A DNA stretch of 64,000 bases from Isoetes taiwanensis (Eukaryota > Streptophyta > Lycopodiopsida > Isoetales > Isoetaceae). The position numbers and the translations under genes were made by a program. Each line of letters starts with the position of its first letter. Positions within the stretch are counted from its first letter, which is position 1. The stretch covers positions 1,033,196 through 1,097,195 of the forward strand of contig JAJEKV010000160.1 in the NCBI GenBank assembly GCA_021234155.1. Direction: 5' to 3'. Below, in pieces: positions 10,720 through 22,971 of this stretch. The notes under the pieces are model-generated. The model saw only the letters and a program-made list of their open reading frames with translations. It was not told the DNA's origin and did no database searches.

Positions 10720-12480
10720 TAAGATAGTAACTTGGTCATTCGAATTTTAGCCTAGGAATTAGCTAGATTAGTCTAGTTTTTCAATCTATTTGAACCTCAT
10801 CTTAAAAGGATTCTCGCCGGTAGCGTGAATTGAACCTCCCACCCATTGTGGTTGAACCCCCGCCAACCAACCCATCGAGGGCGGGCATCGTTTGTATTTG
10901 AATTATAATTCTTAATTAAATTTAAGCTTTAATAATGTTAGATAATATTAATGGCTAAGCCTTAGACTTAGAACCAAGACCCTTAAGCTAGATAGAGACA
11001 AAGATCTTGATAGACACGGGACTCCGATCGACATGGCGCAAGACCAAACAGACCGCCGACTTCCTCGACAAGGCTTAAACAGCCGAGAGGCCAAGGAGGC
11101 CAAGGAGATACAAGAAGAGGAGAGGGCGAACGAGAGGGGAGGCCAAGGCTCAAGAAGCAGCAGAGCGTAAGCGGGTCCAACATTTTGAAGACTCAAAAAC
11201 AAGACTGCTCATGCGGTTTAGTAACCCTCATGAGGGAAGACATGTAATTAGATAGTTTAATTAAGGGAGATCCCCAAAGAGATATGTTGTAAATAATCAA
11301 TAATTTTGTTAATACATGATAATTTTGAGTAGTTTATGTGTCAAATCTTGCTTAATTAGGACGAAGTTAGCAAGTAGTAGTTTTATTTTAGTAAAATAGG
11401 ATAATCTCGCACTGTGTGTGATGTCTCACATTTCCGCCTCGCCAAGAAACTAAAGTTTAGTTTTTGAACGAGGCGCAACCTCGTGAGACCTTCATACCTA
11501 GACCATGTCCAAACTAGACCAAAACACCTCCAAATTGACCAAGTAAGGGGTCCATTCTGCCTAACTCGAGGAGACTAGCATGAATAGACCCTTAGATCAC
11601 CCAAATTGGACAAGTTTAACCCAATTTACAGCCAATGTCTCATAGCTCGCGCCTGGTCAAAGAACTAAACTTTAGTTTTTGAGCAGGGCGCAACCTGTGA
11701 GACCTCCAAACTTTGAACTTCCATAACTTGAGCTACAGAGCTCCAAACTGCCTGAAAATTGTTGCAATAGGACCATTAGACAGCCTAGAATCCATTTATG
11801 ACTCAAATTAGGCTAGAAATGTCAAACCCCAGCTCAAAATGACCAAAATTGCTCAAACCCTTGAATTGTTTTTCCAAACTGTGGTTTGTTTGTAAATAGA
11901 AGCATACCCCATTAGTAGCTCGCAAGTATTGCTCTTAGCTCGAAGCTGATGCCTTACTCCTAGATAGAAGTGCCCAAGAACACCCCTTTGTTATATTCAT
12001 CTAGACCTCAGCATAGCAACCCAAGTCCAACTGTTGGTACATCACCTCTGCTCATGCCAAAGGCATAAACCTTGACCTAATTTTGTATCCTTCTAATAGA
12101 GTTTGACTTATATAGCCGCCACATTAACACTCCCTATTGCCAGGGTACCTAGAAAGGAGCTAGAGTCTAGAGCTGCCCAAGCCGCTCCATGTGTAGAGAT
12201 TGGACCCCTCCCTCAAACCAACTTTGCTAGGACCTTAGAGTATGCCTCAAACATCACGGAGGTCTTGCAAAACAACCCTCATGTCATGCCATACCACACG
12301 TCCTAATATCCATAGACTTGGAGATTATAGATATGTCCCCAGTAATGCTGCTTGAGCCATCTTGCTTGCTTATAGAGCCCAAAATGTTGTAGGAGAGCCC
12401 TTCAAGTAGACCCTTAGACTCTAGGATATACGAGCGTTACTTTCGAAGGACGGGGCCAGAGCCACAGAAGAGCTAGAGGC
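10720..12480. other. LTR element interior, non-coding with hairpins
   Basis: No conserved retrotransposon domain was seen. Two imperfect hairpins (about 11432-11490 and 11637-11702) share the GTCTCA / TGAGAC arms and an ACTAAA-(C/G)-TTTAGT core with the leader hairpin at 7338-7404. Confidence 0.5.
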
Positions 12481-15400
12481 GCAACTCCTTGAAGACATCA
12501 AGGCCCCAGCCGATGTACAGACAGATAAGGAGAGGAGACCGAAAAGGCAGACCCAAGAGAGGGAAGCACAACGACAAACACCTCAATCGACAAACGAGTA
12601 GAACGGGACACCACCGGGAAGAATAATTGGTAACCAACGGCATCAAGAATTTTCTAGATGTCAACCTCCCGGCTACCACGTCCACGAGCTCACATCAGGA
12701 AGAGGATCCCGACGCCTTCACCAACTCGACGCCCATGAGTTTCAAATGGAAGAACGCAAGGCAGCAAAATACAGGTGCAGGAAGGCGTTAGACATCGATG
12801 CCGCGTTAGCATCACGAGCTAGGGCCAGAGGGTATAATCTTCCGTCGAGGAGAGAAGTCATGGCAACACAGGAGTGTATAGAAACCGGAGGGAAGACAAC
12901 CACGACATTGCAGCCCAGCAGCTCAAGCGAATGTCATGCAATGTCAACAAAAAGGAGCAACCAAGCTAGACAACGACAAAGCACCTAAGGCTAATCAGAA
13001 CAAGCTTCCAGCTCCCTTGCACCAGCAGGAGAACTTTCATCGGTTCCAAAAAGTAGGAGACCATGAGGGGGAGGAGACGCATATCAGGGAACATCTCCGA
13101 CTTGAAGGCCTATATCAGCATTAGGGGCAAGATCAAGGAGGAGAATATTCCGCTCGAACAAGAATTCCGGACCCAGGAACACCTAGAAACCAAAGGAAGA
13201 TCGGCTTTACTACGTCAGCCAAGAAGTGCGAGACTCGAATGGATAGGACCCAAAGGACGGGGGAGACGACCTAGCCAGCAGGTACAAATCACGCAAAGGC
13301 GACCAGAAGGAGCTATGGTAGGTGCAATGGAGATGATCACACTTCTAGGCACAGGAGAGGCACTTCGGAATGAAGCAAAGCCCAAGCAACATGGGTCGCA
13401 CTCAGAAATTCAACCTGCGGAGGAATCACAATGCCTGCCTACCGACCACGATCTCAGAGCTTCGAAGACATTCAAGAATGGCCAACTGCAACAGCCAGGT
13501 GATCTTACTCAAGCGATCAACGGCACCGCACATCGGCAACCTTGCAACGACACAACGCATGTAGGGATGTTGAGCGGTCAGCGCATTCCTCACGACGAAT
13601 ATACACATTAAGGAGGAGCATCTTTCTCAAGGGATCACATCGACGAACACTCTTCGCAACTGGCGTGACGAGCTCGGATCAGACATGAAGCGCAACAATA
13701 GTAGCAGCATCTCAAAGGAACCCTGGAGTCAACCAGAACGAAGAAGATGCAGCAAAACCGAAGGATCAAACGCGATAGGAAGAGGGGAAACCCTAAAGGA
13801 GTATAAACATTTAAGTAGATCTTCGTAGTTATTTTGGAAAAGTGGATGAATTAAAATCCCAATGTAAATGCGTATATGTCTATTGTAGATCTAGGGTGTC
13901 CACATATATAGTGGAGAAACATGAGTTTAGAGTCATGTTTTACGGATTTAGCGCTTAGATCAGAAGCTCCTTCACTTCGACTACCAAAGGAGGAAGCAAG
14001 GAGGCACAACTATAGCCCAAGATCAAAATGGAAGAGCAAGTACGAGGGAAAACGACCAGAGGCCAAGCAAACCTTCGACTCCAAACACTTCGGGAAGTGC
14101 CCTCAAGTAGAAGATCACTCGTCCACCCAATGTCAGAATAAGAGACAACACCAGTCATGTCAAGATCATCAGCGAGGCACCAGGACATCGTCAGGGCGCA
14201 GCTCTACATCTTGTGGCAGTGGCAACACTTGATGGACTTATGACACGAGTGGCCTCAACAATAGGAGGAAAGACCCGACATCAACGAGCCAACTAAGAAG
14301 ACAACATCTCGACGATCATAATTACACCTTGTGGTAATATAGGGGAATGCGCTATGACACGTGGATTAGATGGAGATGCACTTACGAAAGGCACCGCGAC
14401 GAGGAGATATGCCTTCAACAACTAGGGGATGGCTTCGTCAGGTACTCCTACTAGTAATTAGAAGAGAAGAAGCCGATCATATCTCCGACATGTGGGACAT
14501 CAAACGCCCAAGTAGAAGCATTCGACACCTTAACGACAAGGATAGCAACTGAAGCACCTTCGGCAAAAAGAGAGTTCAAGATAATAGCCAGGCTATTCAA
14601 CGACAAGAGTATATCTAAGGCAGGTACTTCTTCAACTCAAGGGTCAACCTGCGCAGATATAAGGATCCATCAGCCCAACAATATAGCCAGCAGGGAGGAG
14701 ATCCATGATGCTTTACTTGCCAGAGAGACCGACATGCATAGAGGGACAAAGGTCAGGAACTGAAAGCTGGAGAAGTGCTAGCAACCGACTTCTTCCACGA
14801 GCTCCCTAGAGGCAACAGGAGGATCAAAACTGACGAGCACAATCAAAGCCACCGGAAGGTACCTCAAGACAAGAAGACAGCATAGCGCTGTGGAACGTGA
14901 CAACGTCCAAGCCATGTGATTGAGGGGATCAAACAAGGAAGTTTGGAAGCTCGATGGAGAAGCAACTAGGCGAGGCGAGGCGAGGCGATGACTTGCACAT
15001 GGACTTGCATACAACTTGGTGAACCCAAGGATGGACGATTCAAAGAACAACTGCAGAAGAGAACAACTCCAGAGGAGTATAGCCAAAGGAATCGCGCACA
15101 TCCTCAGACGCCTTCAAATAGCTTCAAGTATCATGAAGGAGGAACAATTACCGCGCAAGAACAGGATCAGGAGGCAGACCGAAATGTCGAAACATCAACG
15201 ACCAGCACACCTTTAATTAGAATGTGATGCAAAGCGTGTTGTGCCATAGCCGACAAATGTCGGAGGGCCCAAGTATATCAACAAGTTACCCCGGAGTACG
15301 AGCCAACGTACAAATAGGAGAATATAGATCGTCAACACCATTGCACCGGGAGGAACACCGATGACATCGCCAAGGAGTAGGTGTGCAACTCGAAGGGAGG

Positions 15401-15912
15401 CACAAGGGGGACCTAATAGCTCTAGTAGTAATTGTAATTATGTAAGCTATATGTTTTGCATGTATAGTTCCCCTGTTATTCCTTCCCTCCCATAGCGTAA
15501 CAGATCAAAGGAAGAGATGTCAGGCAATTTGCAGGGGTGAAGCAATCAACATCCTCAACACTCTTCGGGCAACACGATAACGACAACAGGACTCGACGTA
15601 TGAGACATCGATGGAGTCGAAGAAACAATATCGGATACAAAGTCGTCCTTTAGCTGCCAAGACAAAGAGTTCAAGATGAAAGATCTTTTTCAACGGCGCC
15701 ACCTTCAGGCTTTTGAAAAGCGGCATGGAAGATTTCAAGTGATCAACTACACCATCAAGCAATGCGAGGCTTCTAACGAACAAAGTCAACCTCTACATCA
15801 AAGAGGAGCCACCGTCAAGGAGACTGAAGTATCGAGCGACTCGGAAGAACGTTACCTTGCTACTTCAAGCAGACAACGAGTGGATGAGCTTTTAGCAAGC
15901 TCAAGGATCTAA
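12481..15912 (+). other. Purine-rich former coding region of the LTR element, unassigned
   Basis: Higher GC and purine-rich on the plus strand, with several moderate frames; the longest is 13063-13611 (182 codons). Translations are Arg/Lys/Gln/Glu-rich and low in hydrophobic residues, as in degraded gag or an extra ORF. A stretch near 14090 (HFGKCPQVEDHSSTQC) only loosely resembles a zinc knuckle. I cannot assign a function and regard it as decayed sequence. Confidence 0.4.
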
Positions 15913-18546
15913 GGCCATGGGGCCTAGTAGGTTAAATGTATGGACGGTAACATCCATATGGGGATTAGAAGGCATTTCCAGATATTCTCGCTGAAAGGAT
16001 CGCCCCAATATTGAGCTAAGCGTCAAGATTGGGAAGGAAATGCATAGGAGTAACTATAATTATACACGATTGTTAACAGACATCCAACGTATTGAAACCA
16101 CTTGGTGAGATTGATCTCCTCGCTAAGAAGGAATCATTACTAGGATAATTGTTGACCATGTATAAATATAGTACCTCCAAAAGAATAATCCAACCGAAAG
16201 AAAAGAAGTAATCTAACAAGTCCGGCCAACTTGTTACGATGACATCAATTCGATTGGTAGGAATATTCCAAGAGCTAAATAACTAAGAAAGGGGGAATCT
16301 CTAGAATATAAAAGAATAATACATGTAAGGTACATCTAAAATAAGAATTATAGTAATCAAATAGTCTTTTGAGACAAAAGCAATTATCATGATGACAAAA
16401 CCTTGTGGTTTAGAATCGTTCTAACTAAGTAGGTAACCCATAGCTATATTGAAATAAATGATAACATAATATGTGCATCCATCTTAGATGGTTATATATA
16501 TCAGCTAAGGCTAGTAAATTAATGTGCTAAGTAAGAAGCATATAACCTCTTAAGGGGAGAGAATAGATATGACGTTGTGTACAACGTCATTGAAGTGGTG
16601 CAGGACCATTTTCCTTTCGAAGAAGTGGGAGGGATTGAACCCGTAGAATAGAGTTTACTCCGGCAATGGCCGAAGCGAATAGAGCGTAAGATAGATAGAT
16701 ACCTTAGTGCTCAGGAGGCCTTCAACGTGCGAGACTGACGTGGTAGCTAACTACACCAATGAAGTGGAGCAAAAGTATGGGAGCAATGCAACGACCAAGT
16801 CATCTCCAAATTACTCGACGCCGGCTCAATGGGTGGATGCGTCCTAGCCTTAGGTAAGGTGTACGCATGCATTATAAGCTTTAATGTGTCTTATAGATAA
16901 GTTAAATATAGATCCTAATAACTGCATAGAAATTGATGTACGTATATGTATCATACGGAAATAAGTTAAATAACAACGATAATGTGAGGTAGCATGTTAA
17001 TTAATCCTTCGCAAGGATGCAATTCCTTCAAAGGATAGCTATATGACCTCGGGTCCTTATAAATATAAATAGGAAATAGAATTCAGATATACTTAAGTGC
17101 ATCTTAAGGTTATACTTCCAAGGGTAATGCAGGACCCAAGGAAGAGAATAAGAAGCACATCTAATTCTTGTGTATGATAATTAAAACCTTGTCTATGATA
17201 CAATAGGTCTATCAGGGTTATTGTTTAAATAATCGCGATCTAAAAGTCGTTAAATATTGCAAAGCTTAGAGTAAATATAAGTGTACTATCGGAAGTAATG
17301 TATCCGATACTATGATAATGTTAATTCATAAATATTACCTTAGGGTAATTATGTTAATCACATGCATTAAAGGAGCCAGCAAAAATCGGCTCAGGCATGT
17401 CGATTTGTGTTTAGATTAGTTTCATGTGTAGTTAAGATTAATCTACGCATGCAACCTATGCTTGGTAAGGGTTGCATGCGTTGTTACCGATGATGAGATT
17501 ACTACGGTGATCTCTAGGGCGTGGTGTAATGTCAATGTAGGCATGACCGCGTTCCGCTTGGATGAGTGGAAGGTAGATTAGAAAGACGACCTCGAGAGAA
17601 AGGAGGTCATTCAGGAATGCATTGATAGGAAAAGCACCTCTACCCATATATGCTTTGATAGGAGGAACCTGGCCTTCACGCCCCATATACGGGAAGGACC
17701 TATCCTCCACGCTGGGCAACTAGGGTGTAGGCATGAGCGGCATATAGGCATATAGGCGCTGTCTCCACGGCCATAATGGAAGATTCACCCTCTTCCTACG
17801 CCGGGAGATTAGCCATGCATCCATGTAGATAGGTGGGGTGGTCACCATATAACCAAAATTTTATTAATAATTAAAATGGTAATAACGTAGGTCGACCTGC
17901 AGGCCAATAGAGCGCTCCGGAGGGCAAGGAGGTCGAGCTACGAAGACTCGCAACACAAATTTTGTTATAATGTGTTGCAAGGGATGAAGAGTACCTTAGA
18001 AGTGTAAATTTTGTATGAAATTGATAAACTTTGACAAACTTAAATGTTGTATTAAGTAAGGTTAATAATTACCTTGCGTGGATTAAGTTATGAAGTGATA
18101 AGTTAATTGGATAATGAAATAGTACAGTAATGTCTTAAACATTACCTTAGAGTAATCCTAATAATTAAGATAGTAAGTATGTAATTATAGATATTGTAAA
18201 ATTAATGCAGGATTTTAAGGTACGAAGACTTGCAACACAAATTTTGTTGGAATGCGTTGCAAGGGATGAAGAGTACCTTAAATAATAATTGTATATGAAA
18301 GTGTTAAATTGTGATAAACTAAATGTTGTGATAACGGAGACTAATAAGTCCTTGTTTTATTAGAAGTTACGAATTGACAAGTTATTTGATAATGTAACGG
18401 CGTAATAATGATTTAAAAATATTACCTTAAGGTAATCTTAATAAATGTGTAAGTATTATAGTAGTATATCGTATGCATCAGGTTGATTGCAGGTTAAGAA
18501 GATTCCAAGGTGGGGAGACCCACGATGCTGCGGACAGCATCATTTC
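15913..18546. other. AT-rich 3' interior of the LTR element
   Basis: No coding signal. Two imperfect ~280-bp repeats begin at about 17938 and 18219, sharing ACGAAGACT, CAACACAAATTTTGTT and GGGATGAAGAGTACCTTA. A polypurine-tract-like AAGGTGGGGAGA occurs near 18508 in addition to the true tract next to the 3' LTR. Confidence 0.55.
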
Positions 18547-18559
18547 AAGGTGGGGAGAA
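18547..18559 (+). promoter_or_regulatory. Polypurine tract
   Basis: AAGGTGGGGAGAA directly precedes the 3' LTR and would prime plus-strand synthesis. A near copy lies about 40 bp upstream. Confidence 0.85.
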
Positions 18560-20109
18560 TGTGACGTTCCAGCACAGTATACGGTCCCAGGACGTATACT
18601 GTACTGCCTCGTCACGCGTACACGCCACTCCGACTGACGTGTACGCCGACGGGTAGCCAGGCTAGTAGCCCCTAGGGGGCAACTTGCTAGGTATGTGCAT
18701 GTATTAATGTGCACATTTACCAATGTGCACATTTATTAAGGTGCACACCTTTCCATGTGGGCACATTTTGCCACCTAGCCATTAAAGGCAAGTGGGCCCA
18801 TTCCCAATTATCCCACATGCCTAAAGGGATAATTGGAAACCCTAGCCCTAACCCCTTGTCTATTTAGGTAGGAGAAACCCTAACTTGCCATTTTCGTCCC
18901 TAGGGTTCTAGAGCTCTGTTTTGGCTGCCCCAGGAGCCAAAACCGCCTCCCAGACGTTGCCCAAGCGAATTGCACCATTAGTTTCCCTTGATTCGAGCAG
19001 TTCAGCAGGATGGTCGAACTCAGATCAGGAGGAGCAACCCAAGGATCAGGTATTTAGTCAATTTAATAGCCTAAACCGTCTTCCAGTCATTGTATCAGTA
19101 AGTTTAGCCTATTAAATTGCCCATAGCAGCCATCTAGATCTCTAGATACCAAGCTCTAACTAAAGAACCTAACTCTATGCTATAGATTAGATCTTGTTCT
19201 TTAGTTCTTCTGTGATGTATATGGATGATGTATCTCTGTGAACTCCTTGTATTGGGAAGGGGGGTAGAGACCTCAAGCCTAGTAGTTGATGCTCCTAGTT
19301 AGCCTCTCTAGCACACTGTAGATTCGGCCTGTGTACAAGAACCACACCTGGTTGTGGGCGAAGGGGCCAGACTGGCTAAGAAGGAGGTTCATGTCCTGAC
19401 TCTTGAACGATCCCTCTGGTGTGTAAAGCCTACCAGGGATCATTGTGACTAGGCCCAATAGCTTACCACTGAGTGTGGGTAAGGTATAGGCTCGACACCC
19501 GTGAAGTGGTGTTCACTTTCCAGTGGGTTCAGTCGAATATGGGCAGTGGCCCTCTAGTCACCTTGAGTCAGCATGTAGATCTCTGGAGGGAGTGATCCCT
19601 TCCTGCCCCATCGGAACTGGGAGGATGAGGCCCAGGAATAGCCCCTTTGGCTATGCATCCGGCGACAGTCGGGTCCCAACGCTTTTCAGCCTACTCTGCA
19701 AAGTGTGCACAGGAGGGGCGGATGGAGTGGACAACCCTAAGCCATGTTCTTATGCCAGCCAAATCCATTGCCATGAATTCTGTCTGCAATGAACTCTGGA
19801 GACCCAAGCTTGTCAGTCCATCCCTGTGTCTGAGCCTTGGGTAGGACTCCCTATGTGATGTGCTGATCTTTGTCCATGCAGATATGTGGTGAACCATCCT
19901 TCGTGATGGTCATGTGATGTTGATGTATGTACTACTGACATGTATGTTTATGCTTCCGCAGCTAGGTAGGCCCTGAGGGAGACCACCACTGGAACCCGTC
20001 ACGGTTGCAGTGTCATGTGGAGGGCCCTGTATCGGCATGGAGCTGGTATGGGGGATAAACTCCTGTTTGTATACGGTGAGTGCACCGTATGCGAGTAGGG
20101 GACGTCACA
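18560..20109 (+). repeat. 3' LTR (1550 bp)
   Basis: It begins TGTGACGT and ends ACGTCACA. The first ~460 bp and last ~123 bp match the 5' LTR; the middle ~965 bp (about 19021-19985) is absent from the 5' LTR. This middle part has no recognised coding content. Flanked on the right by the AACAT duplication. Confidence 0.92.
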
Positions 20110-20114
20110 AACAT

Positions 20115-20189
20115 CTTGATTTTGTTTCTTCTATGACCATTGATAGTGTGGAGGTTGTTTGCAAGTACTTGGGAACAAAAGCAGCCTAA
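20115..20189 (+). pseudogene. Possible host exon, 3' part, after the LTR insertion
   Basis: Continues the frame of 6379-6527 across the target site and reads LDFVSSMTIDSVEVVCKYLG to a TAA at 20187-20189. The open frame on both sides of the insertion suggests that the retrotransposon landed in coding or formerly coding DNA. The family is not recognised. Confidence 0.35.
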
Positions 20190-20927
20190 GCACTCTCTGA
20201 TGCCCATTCTTTGTGCCTATTTTGATTCTAATTTGGTTTAGTTTATTGTGGGTTGTTCATATGATCTGCATACTTTATCATTTATATTTAGAATGTTATG
20301 CTACGAGCAAATTATTAGGATCTTCAAAACGGGTTATGCTTTAATGCTACTGGAGATAAATATAGAAGGAAAGCCAACGCATTCATTTGTTTATATTTAG
20401 ATCAGTTAGACCTTCTCATTGTTTATGAATTCAGACCATTCAATGCATGCCACGATGGCATCTAACATTTAGTCATACCATGTCGTGAATATAAATGCTA
20501 GATTGATTTATTTGAGACAATTAATGTTTTTGCATCTTTGTAATCTTCTAAAAGCCAATTTTTGCAGTGCCCTCTGGTATCTAGCAGCTGGTATCTAAAC
20601 TCTAAGAGACGAGACGTGATTGAAATATTGTCCAGGAGGTCTGGAAACATCTGAACAGGTGATAAGCTTCTGCTAATTATTTTGAAATGGATCTGCATAT
20701 ATTTTGAGTGCAGGATGATCTTATTGTTGTTCCCTCTTTTATAAGCAGGCAAATGAAAACGGACTGGATGAACAGATTGGATGAGCAAAGTATCTGCAAA
20801 TGCAAGTCTATGGTCACGGTGGAAGAATAAGGTCAATGCACTTTCCCTCCTTCTAAATTATGTTTCATGTATTTTGCATGGGCAGATTACGTGCCGAATA
20901 TCTGTATTGCTGCAAGTTTCTACCTTA
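20190..20927. other. Host DNA between LTR element and TIR element
   Basis: AT-rich, no coding stretch identified; possibly 3' UTR or intergenic. The last four bases (CTTA, 20924-20927) are the left target-site duplication of the next element. Confidence 0.5.
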
Positions 20928-20953
20928 AAGCACAATTTCATTAAAATGAGAAA
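20928..20953 (+). repeat. Left terminal inverted repeat
   Basis: Matches the reverse complement of 32397-32422 at about 24 of 26 positions. Preceded by CTTA. Confidence 0.75.
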
Positions 20954-22852
20954 TTTCGTGATTCCAATTAGGAACGAAAATCCTTTTTAGTCAAATTTAT
21001 GCCAATTTTTTGAGCAATTATGGCGCCATTTAAAAAAAATATGCATCTAAAGTGCCATTTATTGGCGCCATTAAAAATTCTAGCATTGCATAAAATGAAG
21101 CTGGAGAAACATAACATCACAAAAAATAGTTAAAAATTCCGAATTCATAGATTTGCATATTAAAAAATTTGCCAAAACAGGCAAGGACTCGGAAGAGGCA
21201 GCCTGTATACAAGAGTATTATGTACAATTTACATTATTTTCATACAAAATTCAGGGTTCCTCATCAGGAACAGGCTCCACAATAGGATCAGGTTCCGTAT
21301 GGCCAGGGCCATGGCTAGAAGAAGCAACCATAGGATCTCCCAGAAAGCTCTCGAACGCTGTGGCAGTGAAATTGGGATCATCAAGAATGTCCATATTGAA
21401 TTGTGTATTCTTGATCACATCATAGTCCACATCGGGTGGAGCTTCGGGCATTTCTGGATTTGGTGGATCTGACTTCTTCAACTACAAAGCTAGTGGTGGT
21501 CTCTCGTCACGAGAGGCAGTGCGATGATGGTAGGATTCAGTAGGCGGTCAAGCCTATCAAGAATCCCCTTTAGGCACTCATGCTTAAGCGGGTCACTTTC
21601 GAATACAATGCAAAATCTCTTATTCAGCAATGAAGCCCGGCCAAAAGAACCACAGGAGAAGTAATCAAACACCCCTGTTCCTGGCGGTACCATTTTCTGC
21701 ACGAGGTACGAGCATGTAGCAGGACCCAGCTGGTTTCTCATAATTATGTCCCCTGGCAAGCCTTGCCACCGCATGTACTGAATCTGCTGTTGCAGAGCTT
21801 CCCGGCCATAGCCTCGGTCTCCCCGTCTTCGTCTTCTTCGTTAGGCACAGGAACTGGTGGCAGTTCTTGAGGATGATCGTTGAAGGGGAACTTGAGGTCA
21901 ATAACTTCGACAGGAGGACCTTCAGTGGCCTGAATCTTTGTGGCATACACTAGTGAATGGGCCTCCTGAACTCCTGGGGGAGGCGGATTCTTGTATTCGT
22001 CCTCATACATGCCAATATAAACTCTGGATCTGGAATCCAGATCATCCAATACAGATGAAATCAAAAAGTTGTGCTCCGGCCTTGCAAAGACTACTATCCA
22101 AAAAGAATCAGCTGTGGTGTTCTTTACAAACAGATTAAAGAAATTTGTTAGTGTGGTTTTGTCCCACATTGGAAATATGCCTCTAGTGTCGGGGCAATCA
22201 AGGATACTGATGCGGGAGTGCAAACAACTTGTCCCTTTGTCAGTCATTAGTTCAACCGCGAACGGAAGTCTTGATTATCCTCTCTCTTCAAGACAGCATT
22301 GCGTATGAATCTTGCCAAGGCAGGTGGCACGTTACCGAAAATGCCTTCCTTGCCCACTCCGGTTTCAACCCACTTACTATGCAAGGTGGCCATGGAAATC
22401 AGGTCGGTATCCTCGAAGCCCGGCACTGCAGTACTGAGATCAGTGAAGGACTTGAACTTCCTCGGAAAATTATCCTTCACGTATGCAAAAATCTCCTTCT
22501 TCAAGAAAGATATGGATCTTAGTGTCTTTGCCCTTGCCTTGAAGAATTGCTTACCTGTATAATCACTAGTGACCTTGACGAAGGTCTTCCCATCCAGCAC
22601 TTCCTGGAACAGAACCCGACAGTCTTCGTAGTCCATACCCCTCATGCACCTCAGGTAGGTCTGACTGAAGTAGTCAGATTCTTTTGCCCAGTTACAGGTA
22701 ATAGTTTGTCCCTTGTTGTCTTTTAGCTTGCAAGATTTCCACAAGTTCCATAGGGACACGAATAACTGAAAAATATCCCTCGGCATGAAGACCCATTGGT
22801 TGAAATCTTTAGGATGCTTACCACGCATGGTAACCCACCCGAGCCGATAACG

Positions 22853-22971
22853 CTGAAAACAACAAGAAGTTAGACGAACATTTAATGAGCAAATGGCGCC
22901 GTGGCGCCGTTTGGTGAACAAATGGCGCCACGGCGCCATTTCATAATCTTGCAGAAAATTAAAACATGTAC
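22853..22971 (-). other. Intron 2 with two GGCGCC palindromes
   Basis: 119-bp intron, donor CAAG|GTACAT and acceptor TTTTCAG|CG. Two palindromic variants (about 22891-22911 and 22920-22941) fill its centre. Confidence 0.7.

Larger units (their letters stand above)
6528..20109 (+). mobile_element. Large non-autonomous LTR retrotransposon (LARD-like), 13.6 kb
   Basis: The structure is complete: 5' LTR 6528-7129, primer-binding site 7131-7142, internal region, polypurine tract 18547-18559 and 3' LTR 18560-20109. LTRs begin TGTGACGT and end ACGTCACA. The 5-bp target-site duplication AACAT is present at 6523-6527 and 20110-20114. The ~11.4-kb interior shows no recognisable gag, protease, reverse transcriptase, RNase H or integrase, so the element must have been mobilised by a relative. 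Shared LTR sequence differs at about four positions in roughly 585 bp, suggesting a fairly recent insertion. It contains a Helitron-like insert (7469-10719). Confidence 0.93.

Noticed and set aside
13063-13611. 182-codon frame in the LTR element as an intact gene
   Set aside because: No recognisable domain, and neighbouring frames of similar composition are broken; more likely decayed gag-like sequence.
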